Source: Bacteriovoracaceae bacterium (GTDB taxonomy: Bacteria; Bdellovibrionota; Bacteriovoracia; Bacteriovoracales; Bacteriovoracaceae). From it: 6,056 bases of DNA. A program made the position numbers and the translations under genes. Shown here piece after piece: positions 1-6,056 of the stretch. The notes beneath the pieces were generated by a model, which was not told where the DNA came from, searched no databases, and saw nothing but the letters and a program-made list of their open reading frames with translations. Location of the stretch: the NCBI GenBank assembly GCA_947440875.1, contig CANETG010000167.1:1-6056 (forward strand), read 5' to 3'. Every line of letters begins with the position of its first letter. Positions within the stretch are counted from its first letter, which is position 1.

Positions 1-2774
1 AAGGCTTTGTGGAGTGCCTTCTCAAAGACTTTGTCTTTGCCCATGACTTCCCCAGTGGATTTCATCTCGGGTCCGAGAGCGATTTCCACTTCGGAGAGCT
101 TGGCAAAAGAGAACACGGGGACTTTTACTGCGACGTGATCTTTAGGTTCAAGAGCGCCGTGGAAATACCCTTGTGAAAGAAGGGACTCGCCCATGATTGC
201 TTTCGTTGCAATCTTTGCCATCGGAACACCGGTCACTTTCGAAAGGAATGGGACCGTTCTTGAAGAACGAGGATTGACTTCGATGACAAAAACTTCACCG
301 CGGTAAATGACAAATTGAAGATTGATCAATCCTTTGATGCTGAGTGAGCGCGTAATCGATAAGGTGACCTCAACGAGCTTGTCGAGGATTTCTTTTGATA
401 CAGACTGAGGAGGATAAACTGCGATGGAGTCCCCTGAGTGAACACCAGCTTTTTCGATGTGTTCCATTATCCCCGGAATGAAAACAGTTTCACCATCGGA
501 GATGGCATCTACTTCCATTTCTCTTCCGATCATATAGCGATCGATGAGAACTGGGTGCTGCGGATTCACTTGGACAGCACGTCTCATGTAATCCATGAGC
601 TCCGTTTCATTATAAACAATCTCCATCGCACGACCACCCAGGACATACGATGGACGGACCATCACCGGAAAACCGAGACGAGCGGATTTTTCTACGGCTT
701 CATTAATCGAGACGACAGAGCATCCGAGTGGTTGAGCAATTTTAAGACTCGTCATAAGTTCTTCAAATCGACGACGGTCCTCGGCGCGATCAATGTCGTC
801 AACCGAAGTCCCAAGAATTTTCACTCCGCGTTCAGCCAGGCCCTCCGCAAGATTGATTGCAGTTTGCCCACCAAACTGAACGATAACTCCCAACGGTTTT
901 TCTCTTTCAATGACATGAAAGACATCTTCAACAGTAAGCGGCTCAAAATACAATCTGTCAGAAATATTAAAGTCTGTTGAAACAGTTTCAGGATTATTAT
1001 TGATCACAATTGCTTCGAGACCCATTGAGCGAATGGCATCGATGGCGTGAACCGTCGCGTAGTCGAACTCAATTCCTTGACCGATTCGAATTGGTCCAGA
1101 ACCAAGGACGACTACTTTTTTCTTCGATGATTCAAGCACCTCATCTTGCTTTCCGTAAGTTGAGTAGTAGTACGGAGTTGTCGATTCAAATTCGCCGGCA
1201 CACGTATCAACCATCTTGTAGACTGGAGTGATTCCGTTTTTCTTTCTCCAATCATAGAAATCTTTTTCATTGATCTTAAGCACGCGTGAAAGATACTTGT
1301 CAGAAAAACCTAATTTCTTCGCGGCTAAAATAGTTTCTGGATTCTGACCATTCTGGGCGACGAGTTTTTCCATCTGAATAATGTTTCGAATTTTAGCCAG
1401 GAAAAAGAAATCAATTGCCGTTAGCTGATTAATTTCTTTTTCTGTGACACCGATTCTCATCGCCTCTGCGATGGCGAAGAGTCTTTCGTCATCTTGCTTA
1501 AGAATTTTAGCAATCATTTCTTCGCGAGTTTTTCCCTGCAGAGAGGGAAGCTCGATATGGTACAGCCCAACTTCCAGAGAACGAATCGCTTTCATTAGTG
1601 ATTCTTCGATCGTTCGCCCCAACGCCATCACTTCACCAGTTGCTTTCATCTGAGTACCAAGTCGACGATTCGCGTTGATAAATTTATCAAACGGCCAACG
1701 AGGAATTTTTGAAACAACGTAGTCTAATGCCGGTTCAAAACAGGCAAAGGTCTTTTTTGTAATCGGATTAATAATTTCGTCAAGAGTAAGACCCAATGCG
1801 ATTTTTGCAGCAATCTTTGCAATGGGATAACCGGTCGCTTTTGAGGCAAGTGCTGATGACCGAGAGACACGAGGATTGACTTCAATGACATAGTACTGAA
1901 ATGAATGCGCATCGAGGGCGTATTGAACATTACATCCTCCCTCAATCTTGAGTGACCGAATGATCTTGAGTGCTGAGGATCTCAGCATTTGATACTCTTT
2001 ATCAGACAGAGTTTGCGAAGGTGCAACGACAATTGAGTCCCCTGTGTGAACTCCAACGGGATCAATATTTTCCATGTTGCAGACGATGATACAGTTATCG
2101 TTTGAATCACGGATGACTTCGTATTCTATTTCCTTGAATCCTGCGATCGATCTTTCAAGAAGACATTGTCCGATCGGCGATGCCGAAACTCCTGAGTTCA
2201 CCGTCGTAATGAGCTCTTCTTCATTAATCGCAATTCCTCCACCTGTTCCACCCAGTGTAAATGCGGGTCTGATAATCACAGGGTAACCGATGCGATCGGT
2301 GAACTCCATCGCCTCTTCGATATTCGTAATGATTTTACTTTCGGGAACAGGTTCCCCGATTTCAATCATAAGCTCTTTGAAGAGTTTACGGTCTTCTGCA
2401 TTCTGAATCGTCTCGACGTTGCAACCAAGAAGCTTCACTCCAAGACGTTTCAGATGTCCTTCTTCTTCAAGCTTAACGGCGAGGTTAAGTGCGGTTTGCC
2501 CGCCCAGAGTGGGAAGAAGTCCATCGGGCTTTTCTTTATGAATTATTTTAAGAAGAAACTCAACTGTTAGTGGTTCAATATAAACTTTATGTGCAGTTTC
2601 TTTGTCCGTCATGATCGTCGCGGGGTTTGAGTTTACGAGAACGACTTCCACGCCCTCTTCGATCAGAGACTTTACGGCTTGCGTCCCCGAGTAATCAAAC
2701 TCTGCTGCTTGACCGATGACGATCGGGCCCGAACCAATGACCATGACTTTTTTTAGCTCGCGATTTATTGGCAT
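1..2774 (-). CDS. carB: Carbamoyl phosphate synthetase large subunit (partial, C-terminus beyond window)
   Basis: This is the synthetase subunit of the cytosolic CarAB complex. It uses two ATP to turn bicarbonate and channelled ammonia into carbamoyl phosphate for pyrimidine and arginine synthesis. I translated the reading frame by hand through 924 open codons with no frameshift. The two homologous halves are visible. The first has a GSGPIVIGQ dinucleotide-like motif at about residue 14, R129, R169 with a glycine-rich ATP-grasp loop (LGGTGGG), E215, H243 and the metal-binding EVNPR at 298-302. A linker/oligomerisation region follows at about 400-550. The second half repeats GSGPIRIGQ at 558, has RPSYVLGGRAME at 707-718 (R715) and EVNPR at 832-836. 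E. coli CarB has about 1073 residues, so roughly the last 150, the MGS-like allosteric domain that binds UMP/IMP/ornithine, lie off the left edge. The ATG start is set by AAGGA six bases upstream, and the gene begins one base after the carA stop. Confidence 0.98.
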   Translation of the reverse strand, partial: MPINRELKKVMVIGSGPIVIGQAAEFDYSGTQAVKSLIEEGVEVVLVNSNPATIMTDKETAHKVYIEPLTVEFLLKIIHKEKPDGLLPTLGGQTALNLAVKLEEEGHLKRLGVKLLGCNVETIQNAEDRKLFKELMIEIGEPVPESKIITNIEEAMEFTDRIGYPVIIRPAFTLGGTGGGIAINEEELITTVNSGVSASPIGQCLLERSIAGFKEIEYEVIRDSNDNCIIVCNMENIDPVGVHTGDSIVVAPSQTLSDKEYQMLRSSALKIIRSLKIEGGCNVQYALDAHSFQYYVIEVNPRVSRSSALASKATGYPIAKIAAKIALGLTLDEIINPITKKTFACFEPALDYVVSKIPRWPFDKFINANRRLGTQMKATGEVMALGRTIEESLMKAIRSLEVGLYHIELPSLQGKTREEMIAKILKQDDERLFAIAEAMRIGVTEKEINQLTAIDFFFLAKIRNIIQMEKLVAQNGQNPETILAAKKLGFSDKYLSRVLKINEKDFYDWRKKNGITPVYKMVDTCAGEFESTTPYYYSTYGKQDEVLESSKKKVVVLGSGPIRIGQGIEFDYATVHAIDAIRSMGLEAIVINNNPETVSTDFNISDRLYFEPLTVEDVFHVIEREKPLGVIVQFGGQTAINLAEGLAERGVKILGTSVDDIDRAEDRRRFEELMTSLKIAQPLGCSVVSINEAVEKSARLGFPVMVRPSYVLGGRAMEIVYNETELMDYMRRAVQVNPQHPVLIDRYMIGREMEVDAISDGETVFIPGIMEHIEKAGVHSGDSIAVYPPQSVSKEILDKLVEVTLSITRSLSIKGLINLQFVIYRGEVFVIEVNPRSSRTVPFLSKVTGVPMAKIATKAIMGESLLSQGYFHGALEPKDHVAVKVPVFSFAKLSEVEIALGPEMKSTGEVMGKDKVFEKALHKA

Positions 2775-2785
2775 ATTAGTTCCTT
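2775..2785 (-). promoter_or_regulatory. carB ribosome binding site within the end of carA
   Basis: AAGGA (2785-2781) lies six bases before the carB ATG and is embedded in the last carA codons. carA stops at 2776 and one base follows before carB starts, so re-initiation or coupling is expected. This supports near-stoichiometric synthesis of the two subunits. Confidence 0.8.
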
Positions 2786-3849
2786 ATTCCAGCAAGAAAA
2801 TCATCAAAGAGCCAACCCGTATCCTCTGGTCCTGGACAAGCTTCGGGGTGATATTGCACCGAAAAAGCTGCGTGGGTTTTGTGCTTGAGACCTTCGACCG
2901 TTTTATCATTGACGTTGATTTGGGTAATTTCCAGCTGCGAGTTGTGAACTGAATCATTTGTGACAGCGTACCCATGGTTTTGCGAACTCATGAAAACTTT
3001 TCCTAGGCGGAGATCTTTGACAGGATGATTTCCTCCGCGATGACCAAACTTCAGTTTCTCAGTATCGGCCCCGTTCGCAAGAGCGAAAAGTTGGTGTCCC
3101 ATGCAAATTGAAAACATGGGATACTTTTTTTGTAGATCACGGATGACGGGAAGAACTTCCGGAATATCTTTCGGATTTCCTGGGCCATTTGAGAGAAGAA
3201 TTCCATGAGGTCGATAGGATTCGATGAGCTCAAGGCTCGCGTTCCAAGGAACTATCACGACGTCGCAGTCGCGTTTTGTTAGTGAACGGAGAATGTTTTT
3301 CTTATACCCAAAATCCATCAGAATAATTCTTTTTCCTACGCCAGGAAAATGAATAGGACTTTTCGTTGAGACCCGCGCGATTTGATCAGTACCCATGCTT
3401 TTCGATAAGATTGCCATGGCCGCTTCTCGAGGATAATTCACAGGCACGAGGAGTGACTTCATCACCCCGCCCTCACGAATTTTCTTCGTGATTTCCCGAG
3501 TGTCCAACCCTGCGATGCCAGGAATTTTGAACCGAGTGAGAAGTTCGCGCAGAGAATATTCGTTCCGCCAGTTAGAGCCTTCCGTCGGACATTCGTGCAC
3601 GACGAGTCCTTTCAAGGCAGGCGTAAGAGATTCAAAGTCATCTTTGTTCACACCGTAATTTCCGATCATCGGAAAAGTCATCACGACCATTTGATCGCAA
3701 TATGAGGGGTCGGATAAAATTTCTTGGTAACCAGTCATACTGGTATTAAAAACGAGCTCTCCCATCGAGTAGGCATTTTCGATTTCATATCCAATCGATT
3801 CGCCGATAAATTCTTCGCCTGTTTCGAGAATGAGTTTGATCGTTTTCAT
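2776..3849 (-). CDS. carA: Carbamoyl phosphate synthetase small (glutamine amidotransferase) subunit
   Basis: This subunit hydrolyses glutamine and passes ammonia to CarB. The protein has 357 residues, close to the usual 360-380. The N-terminal CPSase_sm domain carries the typical FNTSMTGYQEILSDPSY at about 34-50 and IGNYGVN at 62-68. A class I glutamine amidotransferase domain follows from about 174, with LSNGPGNP at 219-226, the nucleophile C249 in SICMGHQ, GHRGGNHPV at 269-277, SQNHGYAV at 289-296, and H334 and E336 in SVQYHPE. The catalytic Cys-His-Glu triad is therefore complete. After it comes ACPGPED, where ASPGPHD is commoner, which is a mild variation. I chose the ATG at 3849 because AAGGGA lies four bases upstream and it overlaps the pyrB stop as TAATG. 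The in-frame GTG at 3873 would add eight non-conserved residues. The gene is probably co-transcribed and translationally coupled with pyrB and carB. Confidence 0.98.
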   Translation of the reverse strand: MKTIKLILETGEEFIGESIGYEIENAYSMGELVFNTSMTGYQEILSDPSYCDQMVVMTFPMIGNYGVNKDDFESLTPALKGLVVHECPTEGSNWRNEYSLRELLTRFKIPGIAGLDTREITKKIREGGVMKSLLVPVNYPREAAMAILSKSMGTDQIARVSTKSPIHFPGVGKRIILMDFGYKKNILRSLTKRDCDVVIVPWNASLELIESYRPHGILLSNGPGNPKDIPEVLPVIRDLQKKYPMFSICMGHQLFALANGADTEKLKFGHRGGNHPVKDLRLGKVFMSSQNHGYAVTNDSVHNSQLEITQINVNDKTVEGLKHKTHAAFSVQYHPEACPGPEDTGWLFDDFLAGIRN

Positions 3850-4754
3850 TAGTTCCCTTGTCCCATTGCCCACTCGAGAATTGCCATCCTCGCGTAGACT
3901 CCATTTTCCATTTGTTTGAAGATGCGAGACTGCGGATGCTCGACGAGTTCGTCCGAAATCTCGATGCCTCGATTAAAAGGACCCGGGTGAAGAATGATGG
4001 CTTCCTTTTTCATCTTCCCGAGTCTCTCTGGTGTCATGCCAAAGTCGCGGTGGTAACTTTCCTGGTTAAGGTCCAGACTCTCATGACGTTCGAGCTGAAT
4101 TCTGAGCATCATCACAGCATCCACTTTGGGGAGGGCATCGTCAAAGGGGATTTCCGTGACAAAAAGCTTCTGTGACTTGGGTACGAGAGAAGGCGGCCCA
4201 GAGAGATAAATCTCCATGCCGAATTTTTCAGCAGCGACCATGAGAGATCCAGCAACACGTGAGTGTTTCACATCTCCGCAAATGGCGATCTTAAGACCTT
4301 CGAGTCTTTTAAACTCCTCTTTGAGCGTGAATAGATCAAGCAGACCCTGAGAAGGATGTTCGTATTTTCCCGCTCCTGCATTGAGTAAGGGGAGTTTGAT
4401 TCTATTTTTTAACTGATCAAATACGTGATCATCAGAGTGCCGGAAAACAATCCCATCGACTCCAAGACTTTCAAGTGCCTTCAATGTATCGTAGACCGTT
4501 TCACCTTTTCTTACGCTCGAATTCTCAGGGACAAAATTGACCACCTCAGTCCCCAACCTTTTGGCCGCAACTTCAAACGAGCATCTGGTGCGGGTACTAG
4601 GTTCGTAGAAGACGTTGGCAATAATTTTATGGCGAAGGAGATGATGAACTTTGTCGGGATTTCGATAATTCTGAGAAAAGAAATGGGACCTATCGAGGAG
4701 TGCAGTTATTTCAGAGGGCGTGAGACTAGAGAGTGATAGGAAATGCTTGATCAT
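3849..4754 (-). CDS. pyrB: Aspartate carbamoyltransferase catalytic chain
   Basis: This cytosolic enzyme condenses carbamoyl phosphate with L-aspartate to give carbamoyl aspartate, the committed step of pyrimidine synthesis. The protein has 301 residues, the normal family length. The carbamoyl-phosphate site reads EPSTRTR (51-57); the mobile 80s loop has S80 and K83; then come R105, H133 and Q136 in HPSQ, and R166 in HSRVAG. The aspartate-side residues are R218 and Q220 in LRIQLER, and HPGPFNRG lies at 256-263. The last two motifs separate it from ornithine carbamoyltransferase, which has HCLP there. Overall it looks closest to the Bacillus-type enzyme, which works as a trimer without regulatory chains, and no pyrI is adjacent in the window. 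One oddity is glycine at 169 where related enzymes often have arginine (HSRVARS). The ATG start is supported by AGGAGG only three bases upstream. The start is overlapped by an out-of-frame leader ORF (4726-4866). Confidence 0.98.
   Translation of the reverse strand: MIKHFLSLSSLTPSEITALLDRSHFFSQNYRNPDKVHHLLRHKIIANVFYEPSTRTRCSFEVAAKRLGTEVVNFVPENSSVRKGETVYDTLKALESLGVDGIVFRHSDDHVFDQLKNRIKLPLLNAGAGKYEHPSQGLLDLFTLKEEFKRLEGLKIAICGDVKHSRVAGSLMVAAEKFGMEIYLSGPPSLVPKSQKLFVTEIPFDDALPKVDAVMMLRIQLERHESLDLNQESYHRDFGMTPERLGKMKKEAIILHPGPFNRGIEISDELVEHPQSRIFKQMENGVYARMAILEWAMGQGN
3850..3859 (-). promoter_or_regulatory. carA ribosome binding site within the end of pyrB
   Basis: AAGGGA (3859-3854) lies four bases before the carA ATG at 3849, inside the last codons of pyrB. 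With the TAATG stop-start overlap it decides the carA start over the upstream in-frame GTG at 3873, for which I see no comparable site. Confidence 0.8.
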
Positions 4755-4866
4755 TATCCTCCTGAGAGTGACGGAATTTTTGAAGAGTTGAGGTGAATGT
4801 AATAGGATAGTTTCTGAACTTGTTGATCTGGAAAAATGACTTGATGCGAAGAAGCACCATACCCAT
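4726..4866 (-). CDS. Putative 46-residue leader peptide upstream of and overlapping pyrB
   Basis: This small open frame sits between the predicted pyrB promoter and pyrB. It starts at ATG 4866 with AGGGA five bases upstream and ends at a TAG inside pyrB (4728-4726), overlapping the first 29 bases of pyrB in another frame. A second in-frame ATG lies at 4860. The peptide begins MGMVLLRIKSFFQ, is basic in the middle and ends AFPITL; I recognise no domain. Its placement resembles the 44-residue enterobacterial pyrL leader, which also ends at or over the pyrB start and takes part in UTP-sensitive attenuation, but I see no sequence resemblance. Its likely role, if translated, is regulatory: ribosomes on it would pass over the pyrB Shine-Dalgarno and start. 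An ORF this short could arise by chance; the strong ribosome site is the main support. Confidence 0.45.
   Translation of the reverse strand: MGMVLLRIKSFFQINKFRNYPITFTSTLQKFRHSQEDNDQAFPITL
4755..4763 (-). promoter_or_regulatory. Strong pyrB Shine-Dalgarno at unusually short spacing
   Basis: AGGAGG (4763-4758) is a full-strength site, but only three bases (ATA) separate it from the pyrB ATG, shorter than the usual five to nine. No alternative start just downstream fits better. The site lies within the leader ORF and is complementary, through AGGATA (4760-4755), to TATCCT at 4809-4804 of the same transcript. Confidence 0.75.
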
Positions 4867-4869
4867 AAG
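4841..4869 (+). promoter_or_regulatory. Weak candidate promoter for uvrB
   Basis: TTGATG (4841-4846) and CATAAG (4864-4869) are separated by 17 bases and each match four of six consensus positions. Initiation would fall near 4876, giving a uvrB leader of about 60 bases that contains the inverted repeat. The start point would overlap the predicted start of the opposing pyrB transcript by roughly ten bases. It is the best pair I could find upstream of uvrB, but it is weak. Confidence 0.25.
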
Positions 4870-4891
4870 AATCCCTGCTTGGTTTTAAATT

Positions 4892-4921
4892 AATCTATTA
4901 AAATTGCCGAGTCTTTGGCAA
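4892..4921 (-). promoter_or_regulatory. Candidate sigma-70-type promoter for pyrB-carA-carB
   Basis: Read on the minus strand, TTGCCA (4921-4916) differs from the -35 consensus at one base. Eighteen bases later TAGATT (4897-4892) matches four of six bases of the -10 consensus, in an AT-rich tract. Transcription would begin near 4885, about 19 bases before the leader ORF start, leaving room for its Shine-Dalgarno. The -35 lies inside the inverted repeat at 4902-4923, so a protein bound there would be expected to block it. The promoter was identified by eye; other AT-rich hexamers nearby could serve as the -10. Confidence 0.45.
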
Positions 4922-4923
4922 TT
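4902..4923. repeat. Perfect inverted repeat in the divergent pyrB/uvrB control region
   Basis: AATTGCC (4902-4908) and GGCAATT (4917-4923) are perfect 7-base inverted arms around an 8-base centre. As RNA the stem can extend by a G-U and an A-U pair to nine pairs with a four-base loop. It covers the predicted pyrB -35 hexamer and ends directly before the uvrB Shine-Dalgarno GGAAAG (4924-4929). It could be an operator for a dimeric repressor acting on both genes, or a hairpin in the uvrB 5' UTR. No poly-T follows it on either strand in a way that would make a terminator. Confidence 0.6.
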
Positions 4924-4935
4924 GGAAAGAGCCTC

Positions 4936-6056
4936 ATGAAAGCAAAATTCCTTCTCGAATCTCAATTTTCTCCTATGGGTGACCAACCCGAGGCGATACG
5001 ACAAATTACTGACGGTTTTGAATCGGGAAAACAGTTTCAAACTCTTCTAGGGGTCACTGGGTCGGGCAAAACTTTTGCGATGGCGAACGTCATCCAAAAC
5101 TTAGGAAAAAAAACACTCATTCTCGCTCCCAATAAAACTCTCGCGGCTCAACTCTTCGCCGAGATGAAGGAATTTTTTCCACACAATGCCGTGGAATATT
5201 TTGTTTCCTACTACGACTATTATCAGCCCGAAGCTTATGTTCCAGGTTCGGACACATACATTGAAAAAGATTCTGCCATCAATGAAGAGATAGAGAAGCT
5301 CCGCCATTCCACCACTCGTTCATTGTTCTCACGTGATGATGTGATCGTCGTTGCATCCGTGTCCTGCATTTACGGGATCGGTGCTCCGGACGAATATTTT
5401 GATCAAAGAATCATGCTTTTCGTTCAAGATAAGATGGACAGAGATGCGCTTCTTCGCCGGCTTGTAGATATTCAATACCAGAGAAACGATATGGATTTCC
5501 ATCGAGGAACTTTTCGTGTTCGGGGTGACATCGTTGAAGTCTTCCCTGCGTATGAGGACTCGCAAATTGTGAGGATTGAGTTCTTCGACGATGTGATCGA
5601 CGGGCTATTTATTGTCGATCCACTTCGCGGAAAAGTGCTTCAGGCCCTCAACCGCGTAGATATCTATCCAAAGTCTCACTACGTCGTGGGTAAAGATCGG
5701 ATGAAGCTTGCTATTGAGACGATTAAGGTTGAACTACGCGAAAGGCTGGCAGAGCTCCAGTCGCAGCACAAACTTATTGAAGTTCAGCGCATTCAACAGC
5801 GGACTCTTCTTGATTTAGAAATGATGGAAGAAATGGGCTTCTGCCCGGGGATTGAAAACTATTCACGGCATTTGACTGGTAACAAGCCGGGGGATCCCCC
5901 TTATACTCTGATTGATTATTTCAAGAAGGATTTTCTACTCATCGCAGATGAGTCCCACGTAAGTATTCCACAGGTCGGAGGAATGTTTAAAGGTGACCGT
6001 GCCCGTAAGATGACACTCGTCGATTTTGGTTTCCGCTTACCCTCTGCTCTGGATAA
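4936..6056 (+). CDS. uvrB: UvrABC nucleotide excision repair subunit B (partial, C-terminus beyond window)
   Basis: UvrB is the damage-verifying helicase-like subunit of nucleotide excision repair. It is loaded by UvrA, opens DNA with a beta-hairpin and recruits UvrC. The 373 codons present cover about the first 55% of a protein usually 660-680 long. Visible motifs are the N-terminal FSPMGDQPEAI, Walker A GVTGSGKT at 39-46 (K45, the same number as in E. coli), APNKTLAAQL, and the hairpin sequence YYDYYQPEAYVP at 92-103 with its aromatic residues Y92, Y93, Y95, Y96 and Y101. Next come VASVSCIYG, the UvrA-interaction region, ENYSRHLTG, the helicase DESH at 338-341, and GGMFKGDRARK followed by FRLPSALD at the edge. 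The ATG is preceded by GGAAAG (4924-4929) at a normal distance, and the N-terminus aligns with known UvrB starts. The helicase C-terminal half and the UVR motif are off-window. It is transcribed away from pyrB. Confidence 0.98.
   Translation, partial: MKAKFLLESQFSPMGDQPEAIRQITDGFESGKQFQTLLGVTGSGKTFAMANVIQNLGKKTLILAPNKTLAAQLFAEMKEFFPHNAVEYFVSYYDYYQPEAYVPGSDTYIEKDSAINEEIEKLRHSTTRSLFSRDDVIVVASVSCIYGIGAPDEYFDQRIMLFVQDKMDRDALLRRLVDIQYQRNDMDFHRGTFRVRGDIVEVFPAYEDSQIVRIEFFDDVIDGLFIVDPLRGKVLQALNRVDIYPKSHYVVGKDRMKLAIETIKVELRERLAELQSQHKLIEVQRIQQRTLLDLEMMEEMGFCPGIENYSRHLTGNKPGDPPYTLIDYFKKDFLLIADESHVSIPQVGGMFKGDRARKMTLVDFGFRLPSALD

Noticed and set aside
438..980. 180-residue open frame on the plus strand
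   Set aside because: It lies entirely antisense to the continuous, motif-rich carB frame, has no recognisable domain and no convincing ribosome site; it is a shadow frame.
1..2774. Tandem duplication or gene fusion signal within carB
   Set aside because: The repeated GSGPI..GQ and EVNPR motifs reflect the ancient internal duplication present in all CarB proteins, not a recent event.
3850..3873. Upstream in-frame GTG start for carA
   Set aside because: It would add eight residues not typical of the family and lacks a good Shine-Dalgarno, whereas ATG 3849 has AAGGGA and the TAATG overlap.
3858..4175. 105-residue plus-strand frame, and a similar 103-residue frame at 4425-4736
   Set aside because: Both are antisense to pyrB, whose conserved active-site motifs span the same DNA; they have no domain or context.
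3849..4754. Ornithine carbamoyltransferase (argF) as an alternative identity
   Set aside because: The HPGPFNRG and LRIQLER motifs are those of aspartate carbamoyltransferase; OTCase would show HCLP. The carAB neighbours fit either, but the motifs decide.
4755..4935. LexA-type SOS box upstream of uvrB
   Set aside because: I looked for CTGT-N8-ACAG, GAAC-N4-GTTC, GAAC-N7-GTTC and TTAC-N3-GTAA and saw none. GAACTTGTT at 4816-4824 is only a half match. The 4902-4923 repeat is reported separately without a LexA claim.
4726..4935. PyrR-binding attenuator or uracil-type riboswitch ahead of pyrB
   Set aside because: No PyrR anti-antiterminator-like sequence and no strong terminator hairpin with a T-run were visible in the leader.

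Overview
The window is an ordinary bacterial chromosomal segment with four core protein genes. Three of them form a tight leftward (minus-strand) operon for the first two steps of de novo pyrimidine synthesis, in the order pyrB - carA - carB. The fourth, uvrB, runs rightward. carB is cut by the left window edge and uvrB by the right edge. Base composition is moderate and slightly AT-rich by eye, and Shine-Dalgarno motifs of the AGGAGG/AAGGA type are clear. I cannot assign a genus. The PyrB looks like the Bacillus-type catalytic-trimer enzyme, with no pyrI next to it. CarA and CarB are standard bacterial two-subunit carbamoyl phosphate synthetase, and UvrB is canonical.

Layout from left to right: 1-2774, carB (minus, first 924 codons, lacking only its C-terminal allosteric part); 2776-3849, carA (minus); 3849-4754, pyrB (minus); 4755-4935, the only stretch between annotated core genes, a divergent control region; 4936-6056, uvrB (plus, first 373 codons). 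The operon junctions are extremely tight: the pyrB stop and carA start share one base (TAATG), and one base separates the carA stop from the carB start. Co-transcription and translational coupling are therefore likely. CarAB makes carbamoyl phosphate from glutamine, bicarbonate and ATP, and PyrB condenses it with aspartate, so the operon encodes a consecutive two-step route to carbamoyl aspartate.

The most interesting part is the divergent region. On the pyrB side there is a plausible sigma-70-like promoter and then a previously unlisted 46-codon ORF (4726-4866, minus). That ORF has its own well-spaced Shine-Dalgarno and overlaps the pyrB start out of frame. The layout resembles the enterobacterial pyrL leader peptide, although the sequence does not. 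A perfect 7+7 bp inverted repeat (4902-4923) covers the predicted pyrB -35 and ends just before the uvrB Shine-Dalgarno, so it could be a shared operator or a 5' UTR hairpin. I found no mobile element, CRISPR array, tRNA, rRNA or exotic defence or biosynthetic system.
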